DNA from: Brooklawnia sp032229645
Lineage (GTDB): Bacteria; Actinomycetota; Actinomycetes; Propionibacteriales; Propionibacteriaceae
NCBI GenBank assembly: GCA_963722295.1
Contig: CAVRLB010000001.1
Coordinates: forward strand, 248,001 to 312,000
Reading direction: 5' to 3'
Length of the DNA stretch: 64,000 bases
The notes beneath the pieces were generated by a model that did no database searches, had not been told where the DNA came from, and saw only the letters and a program-made list of their open reading frames with translations. Numbering within the stretch: the first letter of the stretch is position 1; each line of letters begins with the position of its first letter. Both the position numbers and the translations under genes were made by a program. This document shows positions 17,199-25,433 of the stretch, in pieces.

Positions 17199-18048
17199 CG
17201 TCGCCTCCTGTGGTGGCGTAGCGGCTGCCGAGATAGGCATCGATCACCTTCGGATCGTTGCGCACCACACTCGGCGGTCCGGACGAGATGACCTTGCCCT
17301 CGTCCATCACATAGATCCAGTCGGAGAGCGTCATCACCAGGTCGAGCTTGTGCTCGACGAGCAGAATGGTCTGCCCGGCGGACTTGAGTTCGAGCAACTG
17401 GGTGAGCATCTCGGCGGTCTCGGACTGATTCATGCCGGCGGTCGGTTCGTCGAGGACTAGCAGCGATGGCTCGGCGACCAGCGATCGGGCGATCTCGGTG
17501 CGCCGCCGGTTTGCGTAGCTGAGCGTATAGGCCAGATGATCGCGGCGCGGTCCGAGCCGTTCGGGGAAACGGCCGATCTCGGCATCGGTGCGCGCGGTGA
17601 TCTCGGCCCGCTCCTTGCGGACGGCGGGCAGTGGGATCAGCGCGGTGAAGATCTCGCCGATCCCCGCAAGCCAACCCAGCAGCGGGTTGCCCGCGAACTG
17701 CTTGAACGGCCTGGTCGCCGTGAGCGACAGATGCGTTCCGACCTCAATGTTCTCGGCCACGGTCAGGTTACCGAAGACCCGGCCGTTCTGGAAGGTCCGG
17801 AAGACTCCGGCTCCGGCCACCTGTTCGGGACGCCGGGCGGCGACGGGCCGGCCATCGATGGTGATCTCGCCCTCGTTGGGGCGCAGCACGCCGGTGATCA
17901 GGTTCAACGTGGTCGTCTTGCCCGAGCCATTGGGTCCGATAATGGCCACGGTCTGGCCGCGCCGGACGTCGATATCGACGCCGTCGACAGCCTTCAGGCC
18001 GCTGAACCGGCGATGCAGATTGCGCACCTGCAGTACAAAGTCGCTCAT
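17191..18048 (-). CDS. Branched-chain-type ABC transporter ATPase (LivG class), first system
   Basis: About 285 residues. Walker A is GPNGSGKTT, the Walker B region is LLVLDEPTAGMNQ, and the C-terminal LivG-type tail DPKVIDAYLGSRYA is present. It is slightly longer than usual because of an insert around residues 95-130 (FKQFAGNPLLGWLAGIGEIF). The family signature LSGGQ is replaced by LSYANRRRTEIARSL, which is common in LivG-type proteins (LSYGxQR). The start is the ATG at 18048 with GAGGAAG upstream; it overlaps the permease stop by 4 nt (ATGA). Confidence 0.92.
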   Translation of the reverse strand: MSDFVLQVRNLHRRFSGLKAVDGVDIDVRRGQTVAIIGPNGSGKTTTLNLITGVLRPNEGEITIDGRPVAARRPEQVAGAGVFRTFQNGRVFGNLTVAENIEVGTHLSLTATRPFKQFAGNPLLGWLAGIGEIFTALIPLPAVRKERAEITARTDAEIGRFPERLGPRRDHLAYTLSYANRRRTEIARSLVAEPSLLVLDEPTAGMNQSETAEMLTQLLELKSAGQTILLVEHKLDLVMTLSDWIYVMDEGKVISSGPPSVVRNDPKVIDAYLGSRYATTGGDDD

Positions 18049-19865
18049 GCTGTCTTCCTCGTCCACAGGCCCTGCGGGCGGAACCGGATCATCGCGATCA
18101 TGATCACCCCGTAGAGCAGAATCCGAACATCGGCCGCGATCCGCAGGGCTTCGGGCAGACCTACCAGAACGATCGCGCCGATGACCGCACCGAACGGCGA
18201 GTTCATGCCACCGAGCACCACGATGGTGAGTACCAGCACCGACATCTGAATCGGGAAGACGGTCGGATCGAGGTAGTTGTACTGGTGCGCCAGCAACGAG
18301 CCTGCGATGCCCGCGAAGAAGGCGGTGATCGCGTAGGCCATGATCTTGTAATCGCGGGTGAAGATGCCGAGCGAACGGGCCGCGACCTCATCGGAGCCGA
18401 CAGACGACAGCACCGTGCCCAAATGCGATCTGCGGATCGCGATGACAACCAGCAAGGTGATCGCCAGCAGCGCGAGGTCAAGCAGATATCGCTGTTCCGA
18501 ACTCAAGAAGACGAATCCGCCGATGCTCGGCGCCGGAATCCCGGTGAGCCCGTAGGCACCCTGGGTGACCGAATCCCAGTTACGGATGACGGCCAGCACA
18601 ACGTAGCCGAGCGCGAGCGTGGCCAGCGAGATGTAGTGCCCGCCCAGCCGCCAGATCGGTAGCGTCACCGCGGTCGCGATGATCGCAGCGATCAAGCCTC
18701 CGAGCAGCAGACCGGCGAGGAATGGCAGGTCGAGCCTGATCACCAGCAATGCGGACGCATAGGCGCCGATCGCCACCGGTGCCGCCTGCCCCAGCGAGAC
18801 CTGGCCGGTGGAGCCGGCCAGCAGGGTCATCGGTACCGCCATGATCGCGTAGATGATGACCTGGGTGCCGACCGCGCTTGCGACAGGCCCGCCGAACAAC
18901 GGGACCGCAACTATGGCGAGCACCGCGACGACGATCCAATGCCACCAACGCAACTCGATCGGGCGTCCGGCGCCCAGGAAGGTGCCGGTCATAGGCTCGC
19001 TCGCCACCGTCTGCTTCGAGCCGAAGAGCCCGTGCGGGCGCAGCACCAAGACGATGATGAACAGGCCGAAGATGAACAGATCACGGAAACCATCGCCGAA
19101 GGTATAGACGCCGAGCGCCTCCAGCAGACCCAGCAGGAGTCCGCCGACCACTGCGCCGGTGATCGAACCCAGTCCTCCCACTGCCGCGGCGATGAAGCCG
19201 ACGGTGCCGGTGAACGAGGCCGAGATCGGGGAGATGACCCCCGCAAACATCCCGTAGAAGATGCCGCCGACGCCGCCGAGCAGGCTGGCCAACAAGAAGG
19301 ACAGGTTCTGCACGCGCGCTACCGGGACACCCATCTGGGCGGCGGCGTCCGGGTCAGCGGCAGTCGCGCGGATCGCGCGGCCGTTGCGTCCGAACTTCAA
19401 GAACGCCCAGAGCGCGATCATCGCCACGATGGTGAACCCGAATGACACCAGATCGCTGGTGCCCAACCGCAGGCCGCCCACCTGGAAGTTGTCGGTTGCC
19501 AACGGTTCGGGGAACGCCCGGGTATCGGCGCCGAAGACGACCTGGCTGAGATTGTCCAGAATCATCGACGCCGCGAAGGTCGCGAGCAGCGCCGCGATCG
19601 GCGGCGCAGAAACCAACGGACGCACGGCGCTGATGTTGATCAGATAGCCGATGATCGAGGCCGCGATCGCCACCGCCGCCAAGCTGAGCCACCAGGGCCA
19701 GCCGAGCACACCCATGAACCACCAGCCCAGCATCGCCCCGAGCCCCACGATCGAGCCCTGGGCGAAGTTGACGACGTTGGTCACGCCGAAGATCAGCGAG
19801 ATGCCCACGGCAACGAGTGCGTATACGTTGCCGTGGACCAATCCCGAGATGATGGTGTCGATCAT
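18045..19865 (-). CDS. LivH-LivM fusion permease of a branched-chain-type ABC importer
   Basis: 606 residues in which both membrane subunits form one chain. Residues 1-290 are LivH-like (GVTNVVNFAQGSIVGLGAM, RATAADPDAAAQMGV, GGVGGIFYGM). After a linker (about 295-315) residues 316-606 are LivM-like (LLAGSTGQVSLGQAAPVAIGAYASALL, GSDEVAARSLGI, YLDPTVFPIQMSVLVLTIVVLGGMNSPFGAVIGA). The usual arrangement is two separate genes, as in the second system at 49724-51588. The stop overlaps the ATPase start and the start overlaps the binding-protein stop (ATGA in both cases), so the whole operon is translationally coupled. Confidence 0.93.
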   Translation of the reverse strand: MIDTIISGLVHGNVYALVAVGISLIFGVTNVVNFAQGSIVGLGAMLGWWFMGVLGWPWWLSLAAVAIAASIIGYLINISAVRPLVSAPPIAALLATFAASMILDNLSQVVFGADTRAFPEPLATDNFQVGGLRLGTSDLVSFGFTIVAMIALWAFLKFGRNGRAIRATAADPDAAAQMGVPVARVQNLSFLLASLLGGVGGIFYGMFAGVISPISASFTGTVGFIAAAVGGLGSITGAVVGGLLLGLLEALGVYTFGDGFRDLFIFGLFIIVLVLRPHGLFGSKQTVASEPMTGTFLGAGRPIELRWWHWIVVAVLAIVAVPLFGGPVASAVGTQVIIYAIMAVPMTLLAGSTGQVSLGQAAPVAIGAYASALLVIRLDLPFLAGLLLGGLIAAIIATAVTLPIWRLGGHYISLATLALGYVVLAVIRNWDSVTQGAYGLTGIPAPSIGGFVFLSSEQRYLLDLALLAITLLVVIAIRRSHLGTVLSSVGSDEVAARSLGIFTRDYKIMAYAITAFFAGIAGSLLAHQYNYLDPTVFPIQMSVLVLTIVVLGGMNSPFGAVIGAIVLVGLPEALRIAADVRILLYGVIMIAMIRFRPQGLWTRKTA

Positions 19866-21013
19866 GCCTGGGGGTACAGCGCCTGGTACGTGCCATCGCG
19901 GACGATGACCGGCACCGTCGGCACGTCGTTGGGGCGTCGATCGTCACCGAAGGTGAACTCGCCGAACTGCACCGTGTCGAAGGATTCGCCGGAGGCCAGA
20001 CCCTCGTACACGCCTTCGCGGGTGGCGCCACCGATCTCGGCGGCCTGGGCGAGCACATAGAGCGCGTCATAGGCGTAGGCCGAGAAGGTGCTGGGCTCGT
20101 GGCCGTAGACCCCTTCGAACTTGCTGTAGAACTCGGTCACCCGCGGTGCGGTGTTGCCGACCAGCAGGTTCTCGTTGATGATCGTGCCCTCCGCGGCCTC
20201 GCCGGCGGACTCGAGGAACTGCGGAGTGTTCTGGCCACCGTAGAACTGCCCGGTGAAACCGAGCTCCCTGACCTGGCGTACCACCCGGGCGCCATCTGCT
20301 GCATAGCCGATGTGCACAATGGCGTCCGGCTCAGCGTCGCGGGCCTTGATCAGCACCGGACGATAGTCCTCGGAGTCGGGCTGGATCGCCGACTCGTAGA
20401 CGATCTCGGCGCCTCGGGCCTCGGCTTCGGCCTTGAACAGGTCGTAGGAAGTCTTGCCCCAGTCGGATTGCAGATAGACCACCGAGAGCTTCTTGTGATC
20501 CTTGGTCACCTCGTCGGCGCCGAGCTTCTGGTAGTACTCCTGAGTGAGGCTGGTCGTCCACATATGGTCGCCGCCGTCGGTGAACAGGGCATTCGAGTTG
20601 GTGAACCCGAACTGCACCAGGCCGGCCTGCTGATATGTCGACGACGCTGCCATCGAGGCGCCGGAGGTGAAATCGCCGAGCTCGGCGATGATCGAGTCGT
20701 CGGCTACGAACTTCTGTGCGATCGGAACCGACTGCTTCGGGTCGGACTGCGAGTCCTCCCACTTGAGGGCGACCGGCTTACCATCGATGCCGCCCGCCGC
20801 GTTGATCTCGTCGAGTGCGAGATCGAAGCCTTCCTTCCAGTACTGGCCCTGCTCAGCACTCGCACCGGTGACCGGCCCGGAGACGCCGAAGTAGACGGTG
20901 TCGGAGCCCGAACCCGATGACGATGAGCCGGATCCGCTCTCGGAGCCGCAGGCGCTCAGCAGGGTTGCTGAGGCCAATGTTGCGACGACAATGCGCCGAA
21001 TGTTCTTATGCAT
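19862..21013 (-). CDS. Branched-chain-type substrate-binding lipoprotein, first system
   Basis: 383 residues. Lipoprotein signal peptide with lipobox LLSAC at about residues 18-22, then a Ser/Gly-rich linker and a periplasmic-binding-protein fold of the Leu/Ile/Val class (VYFGVSGPVTGASAEQGQYWKEGFDLALDEINAAGGIDGKPVALKWED). It is the first gene of the operon that continues with the fused permease, two ATPases and the URO-D-family protein. GGAG precedes the ATG. The ligand is unknown; the coupled URO-D-family gene argues against a plain amino acid. Sequence similarity to the two other binding proteins in the window is only at family level. Confidence 0.92.
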   Translation of the reverse strand: MHKNIRRIVVATLASATLLSACGSESGSGSSSSGSGSDTVYFGVSGPVTGASAEQGQYWKEGFDLALDEINAAGGIDGKPVALKWEDSQSDPKQSVPIAQKFVADDSIIAELGDFTSGASMAASSTYQQAGLVQFGFTNSNALFTDGGDHMWTTSLTQEYYQKLGADEVTKDHKKLSVVYLQSDWGKTSYDLFKAEAEARGAEIVYESAIQPDSEDYRPVLIKARDAEPDAIVHIGYAADGARVVRQVRELGFTGQFYGGQNTPQFLESAGEAAEGTIINENLLVGNTAPRVTEFYSKFEGVYGHEPSTFSAYAYDALYVLAQAAEIGGATREGVYEGLASGESFDTVQFGEFTFGDDRRPNDVPTVPVIVRDGTYQALYPQA

Positions 21014-21415
21014 GGTGATTTCTCCGAATATCTGGGCATGGTGGAGATTGAATAGCTGAAAACAGCAGAAGGGATTTCAACGACTCGTACGAGAAGTAGC
21101 ACTTGTCCGCCATAGCGGATCGCCGTTGACGGGATAACCTACCTAGTCAGGCCGGGTTAGGAGACTCTGCGTGAACCTGCATTCAGCGCATACAGCAAAG
21201 ACAACACATGACGCGGCAAGACATGACCGAACGGGTCAGGTGCGCTTGCTTCTGCATGATGTCTCCCAATGCTTGGTTGATGCTGAATAGAATATATGAG
21301 GCGATCGTCGGCCAGTCAAATACATTCCATAATTCGGACGAGACTGTAACCATCCCGCAACATCGACACCGCCGCTCAGGGCGGCCACTGGCGAGTGACG
21401 CCTAAAGTATGGGTT
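21014..21415. other. Intergenic region between the first Liv-type operon and the P450 gene
   Basis: About 400 bases without a gene, visibly more AT-rich than its surroundings in the middle (around 21280-21350). It holds the divergent promoters. On the forward side TAAAGT (21403-21408) lies 7 nt before the P450 ATG at 21416, fitting a leaderless start. A GCCGC/GCGGC mini-hairpin sits just upstream. No convincing promoter was found for the reverse gene. A short open frame at 21208-21405 has no coding features. Confidence 0.5.
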
Positions 21416-22537
21416 ATGACTGAGCCTCGAGCATTTGCCGACCACTATCGTCGCGAGCAACCGGTTGTGCGTGACGATCAGGGACGCTGGATCTTGCTCA
21501 GCCACGCAGATGTCGTCGAAGCAGCGACCGATCCGAACCGATTCTCCAGCGCAGTGTCGGCGCATCTGCAGATTCCCAATGGTCTGGACGGTGACGCTCA
21601 CCGGGCCGCCCGCGAGACCATCGATCGTTACTTCGAGCCAGAAGCACTCGTCGATTTCGAGCCGGTCTTCCGGCATGCGGCATATGACCTGATTGCCGGA
21701 CTGCCAAGCGATGAAGCAGTCGACGCAGTTAGTGAGATCGGCTCACTATTCGCCGTTCGTGGTCAGAGTGCCTGGCTCGGCTGGCCTCCCGAACTCGAAA
21801 CGCAGTTGCTTGAGTGGATGGAATCCAACCACGCCGCCTCCCGCTCGGGCGATCGCCAGCAGACCGGCCGGGTCGCCGAAGAGTTCGATGCGATCATCTC
21901 CTCGGTACTGGACGCCCGGCGCGCACTCGGCGATGACGCCCCGGACGATGTCACCACCCGGCTGATGCACGACACCATCGACGGCAGGGCTTTGACCGAT
22001 CCCGAGCTGGTGTCGATCCTGCGGAACTGGACTGGCGGCGACCTCGGCTCAATCGCGTTGTGTGTGGGAGTAATCGTCGGCTACCTGGCCGAACACCCCG
22101 GGCTACAGCAGCGACTTCGATCAGGCGTCAGCGAGCAGGAGTTCGATGCCGTCCTAGACGAGGTCTTGCGCATCGACGATCCGTTCGTCTCCAACCGCCG
22201 CAAGACGACCTGCCCCGTTCACATCGGGGACAGCGAGATACCCGCGGATAGCACGGTGGTGCTGCACTGGACCTCGGCCAACCGCGACGAGGCCGTTTTC
22301 GGTGACGCAGACCGCTTCGATCCCGAGGACAATGCCGAGCGGAATCTCGTCTACGGCATCGGACCGCACGTCTGCCCAGGCCGGCCATTGGCGACCATGG
22401 AGCTGCGGATCCTCACCCAAGAACTGCTGGCCGCCACATCAGCAATCGAGCTCGCTCCTGGGAAGACACCCGAGAGGGAACTGGCGCCGGTCGGCGGATA
22501 CCGGCGGATGCCGGTGCTGCTGAGCAAGGTTCAGTAG
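21416..22537 (+). CDS. Cytochrome P450
   Basis: 373 residues. The heme-binding loop is GIGPHVCPGRPLA with the thiolate Cys at 320, the K-helix ExxR is EVLR in DEVLRIDD, and the I-helix reads WTGGDLGSIA. In the I-helix the usual acid-Thr pair becomes Asp-Leu, so the proton-delivery Thr is not at its standard place; a Ser follows two residues later. No ferredoxin or ferredoxin reductase gene is adjacent, so redox partners must be encoded elsewhere. The substrate cannot be deduced. The ATG at 21416 is favoured over a GTG at 21395 because of a -10 box 7 nt upstream. It is convergent with the HNH gene, with a 7-nt overlap of 3' ends. Confidence 0.9.
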   Translation: MTEPRAFADHYRREQPVVRDDQGRWILLSHADVVEAATDPNRFSSAVSAHLQIPNGLDGDAHRAARETIDRYFEPEALVDFEPVFRHAAYDLIAGLPSDEAVDAVSEIGSLFAVRGQSAWLGWPPELETQLLEWMESNHAASRSGDRQQTGRVAEEFDAIISSVLDARRALGDDAPDDVTTRLMHDTIDGRALTDPELVSILRNWTGGDLGSIALCVGVIVGYLAEHPGLQQRLRSGVSEQEFDAVLDEVLRIDDPFVSNRRKTTCPVHIGDSEIPADSTVVLHWTSANRDEAVFGDADRFDPEDNAERNLVYGIGPHVCPGRPLATMELRILTQELLAATSAIELAPGKTPERELAPVGGYRRMPVLLSKVQ

Positions 22538-23907
22538 GCCTGTTCGGGCACGACGGTGCGGATGGCTCCGTTGGCGGTGACGGTGTAGTGGTAGCCGTGC
22601 GGTGAGGTCCAGTGAAAGACACCTGGTGTGGGTTGTTCCAGTTTCCACTTCCCGTGAGTTTTGGCGCGGTGGGTTTTACGGGAGAGGGGTCCGAGGTTGT
22701 CTAGCCGGGTTTGGCCTGGTCTGCCGTCGGTGTAGGGGAGGGTGTGGTCGGCGTCGCAGCTGGCTGCGTTCAGGGTGGCGTAGGGGAAGACGTCGACTGG
22801 GTTGCGCTGGTTGAGGGCGAATCGCATTCTGGCAGGTGTTTCGTAGCAGTCGATGGGTTGGATGTCGGCTGGGTCGATGATCGGGCGGACGGTGACTTTG
22901 GTTCCGGCGAGGAATTCTGGGAGCCGTTCGGTGAGTAGTGGTCCCCAGTCTTCGATGCGGGTGCAGTGGGCCGGCTGGTGCCGACGTGGGCTGTCTGCTG
23001 GTTTGCCTGGGTGGCTGGTTGGTGGTGCTGGGTCGTTTGTTGTGAGGTCGGTTATGGGCGTGTCGGGCTGTTGCTGGTTGCTGCAGAACGTGGTGTGGGC
23101 GTTTCGGGTGATGATGCCGAACGCGAGTGAGCGTCTGCGGTCGTGGTCGGTGTATAGGGGTTGATCGGGTTCGGCAGGAAACAGTGTTGCGACCTCGTTC
23201 AGCACGTGATCGAACAGGATGCCGTCTGCGGGGTCGACGACGCCGAAGAGGTTGATGTGTCCGTCCTCGATGCCCGAGACGCGGATTCTGCGGGAGTCGC
23301 GTCGGGCTTGTTCACGGTCCCGGGCGATTTGGGGATCGGCGGCGATGATGTGGCCGGGGAGGGCTTTCATGACCCGGGTCCAGGGCAGGTTTCCGATGCT
23401 CGCCGCCAGAGCTGCGTCCACACGTAGTGCTGAGCGGTAGGGCAGGTGGGAGCATTCGAAGCAGATCCTGTTTGCCTGCCAGACTCGTATGGTCCCGGCG
23501 AGGACGGCCGCCCAGAGTTGGGGGTGCCGGTTGCGCAGGTCAAGCGCATCGCCGATGCGTGCGAGTGCTGATCGTGGGGTGATGCCGAGCAGGGCTCCCA
23601 GTTCCAAGGCGAGGAATTCGGCGACCTGTGGTGTCCCGTCGTGGCCGGGTTGGATCATCCGTTCGATTCCTGCTCCGACGGCATCGGGGTCGATCTTCCA
23701 CCTGTCGGCGGCCCGGATGATGCCGACGAGTTCGCCGATTTCGGCTGCGATCAACTGGTGGTGCGCGTGGTCGATCGCGTCCAGAATGTCGCTGTTTGAC
23801 TCATGCTCGATGGCGAGGGTGCCGGACAAGACGGGCTGCACGCTTGCCGTGTTCAACGCGGCGGCTGGTAGTCGGAAGACTTCGTCCAGATCTGGGGGTG
23901 TTCTCAT
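22531..23907 (-). CDS. DUF222 / HNH endonuclease domain protein (13E12-like), SOS-controlled
   Basis: 458 residues. A DUF222 region (about 40-330) is followed by a C-terminal HNH motif: CDADHTLPY, then TRLDNLGPLSRKTHRAKTHGKW, giving the Asp-His pair, Asn and His of a beta-beta-alpha-metal nuclease. This is the architecture of the 13E12 repeat proteins found in many copies in actinobacteria. Their role is unsettled; a selfish or DNA-repair-linked nuclease has been suggested. Its promoter contains a perfect LexA box, so expression should rise after DNA damage. The start codon is the ATG at 23907, six bases after the -10 box (leaderless). Confidence 0.9.
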   Translation of the reverse strand: MRTPPDLDEVFRLPAAALNTASVQPVLSGTLAIEHESNSDILDAIDHAHHQLIAAEIGELVGIIRAADRWKIDPDAVGAGIERMIQPGHDGTPQVAEFLALELGALLGITPRSALARIGDALDLRNRHPQLWAAVLAGTIRVWQANRICFECSHLPYRSALRVDAALAASIGNLPWTRVMKALPGHIIAADPQIARDREQARRDSRRIRVSGIEDGHINLFGVVDPADGILFDHVLNEVATLFPAEPDQPLYTDHDRRRSLAFGIITRNAHTTFCSNQQQPDTPITDLTTNDPAPPTSHPGKPADSPRRHQPAHCTRIEDWGPLLTERLPEFLAGTKVTVRPIIDPADIQPIDCYETPARMRFALNQRNPVDVFPYATLNAASCDADHTLPYTDGRPGQTRLDNLGPLSRKTHRAKTHGKWKLEQPTPGVFHWTSPHGYHYTVTANGAIRTVVPEQAY

Positions 23908-23913
23908 ATCGAA

Positions 23914-23942
23914 AGTCTAGTCGAACGAAAGTTCGAATGCAA
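23914..23942 (-). promoter_or_regulatory. SOS promoter: LexA box filling the -35/-10 spacer
   Basis: On the reverse strand TTGCAT (23937-23942) and TAGACT (23914-23919) are separated by exactly 17 bases. Sixteen of these (23921-23936) are TCGAACTTTCGTTCGA, a perfect match to the mycobacterial SOS-box consensus TCGAAC-N4-GTTCGA. LexA bound here would cover the promoter. The -10 is 6 nt from the HNH gene ATG. Confidence 0.88.
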
Positions 23943-24064
23943 GAGAAGATTCGATACGGTGTGCGATGAAGCGGTCAACGGTCCATCGTGGACCGCCTAG
24001 TCCCGGGGCGGACGCCAAGTCCGGTGCTCAACGCGTGTGACTGCCTACCTCTAGGCTCGGAGCC

Positions 24065-24679
24065 ATGGAGTTCTTCGGGAATCTGGTGCATCAAATCGTG
24101 CTGCTGGCGATCGACCCACGCTCCGGACGCGTTCGTGCCCGCTCCAACGTGGAGCTGGCCGCAGTCGGTGCTGCGCTGGCCGAACTCGCGATGCAGGAGC
24201 GGATCGCGCTGGTCGGCAAGAAGGTGCACCTCTTCGATCCACGTCCGGTCGATGATCCCCTGCTCGACGCGCTGCTGCGGGTGCTGAGCACCCACGCCGA
24301 CCGTCGCCCCGTTCGCATCATTCAGGCGGGCGGCAGGTTCTATCTCGATCAATCGCTCGGCGATCTGCTCCGTGCCGGGTGGCTGCTGCAAACCACCCCG
24401 GGTGGGCCGCTCGGCCCCCGGTACCAGGTGATGAATGTTCCGCCTCTGACGAGCGCCCGCGATCTGGCGTCCGCCGCGATCCATGACCCAGAGCGGGTTT
24501 CGCCTCGCGCAGCCTGTCTGGGAGGCCTGGCGCTGGAAGTCGGATTCGGCAAGAAACTGGCCCCCGAGGTCGGCTGGCGCCAGCGATACCGGGCACAACG
24601 TGTGCTCTGGAAGCGGGATTGGGCGGTGAAGGCGGTCCGCGACATCATCGCGTCCCAACAAGCGGCAGCCGCGAGCTGA
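24065..24679 (+). CDS. GPP34 (GOLPH3/Vps74-like) domain protein
   Basis: 204 residues covering one GPP34 domain: LVHQIVLLAIDPRSGRVRARSNVELAAVGAALAELAMQERIAL, then a helical middle and RDIIASQQAAAAS at the end. Eukaryotic relatives bind phosphatidylinositol-4-phosphate and Golgi glycosyltransferases. Actinobacteria carry many copies of unknown role, often expanded in a genome. No signal peptide or membrane segment is seen. TAGGCT lies 7 nt before the ATG, so the mRNA is probably leaderless. It converges on trmO, with an 18-bp gap. Confidence 0.82.
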   Translation: MEFFGNLVHQIVLLAIDPRSGRVRARSNVELAAVGAALAELAMQERIALVGKKVHLFDPRPVDDPLLDALLRVLSTHADRRPVRIIQAGGRFYLDQSLGDLLRAGWLLQTTPGGPLGPRYQVMNVPPLTSARDLASAAIHDPERVSPRAACLGGLALEVGFGKKLAPEVGWRQRYRAQRVLWKRDWAVKAVRDIIASQQAAAAS

Positions 24680-24697
24680 GCTAGCGTCCTTGGGCCC

Positions 24698-25369
24698 CTA
24701 GCTCAACCGTTCGATCTGGCAGACCCTCAGCACGCGATCGGCAACCCGGAATCTCACGTTCAATCCAGCGAAGCCCATGCCGTAGAGGCGGTCCGGATCG
24801 TCCTGATAGGCCGGACGCGGGTCCTCGGCGAGCACCCCGAGCAAGCTCGCTCGCTGATTCTCGGGCACCTGGCCAAGCAGATCGTCCGCGATCTCGACCC
24901 GCAGGCGATAGTCAGAATTGCTGGTGGTGAAGCCGAACGCCGCATCGGCATGCATGTCGGCCGCAATATAGGGCTTGATGTCGAAGATCGGGGTGCCGTC
25001 CATCAGGTCAGCGCCTCCCACACTCAACAACGGGCCCAGCGCGGCGTCCAAGCGAACGCCCAGCAGGCGCACCGACGACAGCCCGATCGGATTCGGCCGG
25101 AATGGCGAGCGGGTGGCGAAGACACCGAGACGCCGCTCGCCACCCAAACGCGGCGGGCGAACGGTCGGTTTCCATTGCTCGCGAATGGCAGCTGAAAACT
25201 CCCAGATCAGCCACAGATGGCTGAACCCATCGATGCCGCGGATGGCGTCCGGGTTGCGGAACGGTGGCTCAAAGACAACGTCGGCGGCAAGTCCGGGAAC
25301 CAGTCCGGCCTGGCGCGGAATGCCAAACTTGGCGGGAAAGGCGCTGTGAATACGAGCAATCGGTTCCAT
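24698..25369 (-). CDS. trmO: tRNA (N6-threonylcarbamoyladenosine37-N6)-methyltransferase TrmO
   Basis: About 223 residues. The TsaA/TrmO beta-barrel motifs are visible: MEPIARIHSAFPAKFGIPRQAGL, DGFSHLWLIWEF, GVFATRSPFRPNPIGLSSVRLL, DLMDGTPIFDIKPYI. TrmO methylates t6A37 of certain tRNAs using S-adenosylmethionine. The ATG at 25369 matches the family start; a longer frame upstream would overlap the neighbouring gene and adds an unconserved stretch. No ribosome site is obvious. Confidence 0.9.
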   Translation of the reverse strand: MEPIARIHSAFPAKFGIPRQAGLVPGLAADVVFEPPFRNPDAIRGIDGFSHLWLIWEFSAAIREQWKPTVRPPRLGGERRLGVFATRSPFRPNPIGLSSVRLLGVRLDAALGPLLSVGGADLMDGTPIFDIKPYIAADMHADAAFGFTTSNSDYRLRVEIADDLLGQVPENQRASLLGVLAEDPRPAYQDDPDRLYGMGFAGLNVRFRVADRVLRVCQIERLS

Positions 25370-25433
25370 CGTCAGAGTGGTCGCCAGGCGGGACTCTGCT
25401 CGTCCGGAATGGGCGGTGGGACGATGCCTGTGC

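Noticed and set aside
21208..21405. 65-codon open frame in the P450 upstream region
   Set aside because: It ends across the P450 promoter, has no ribosome site and no recognisable features.
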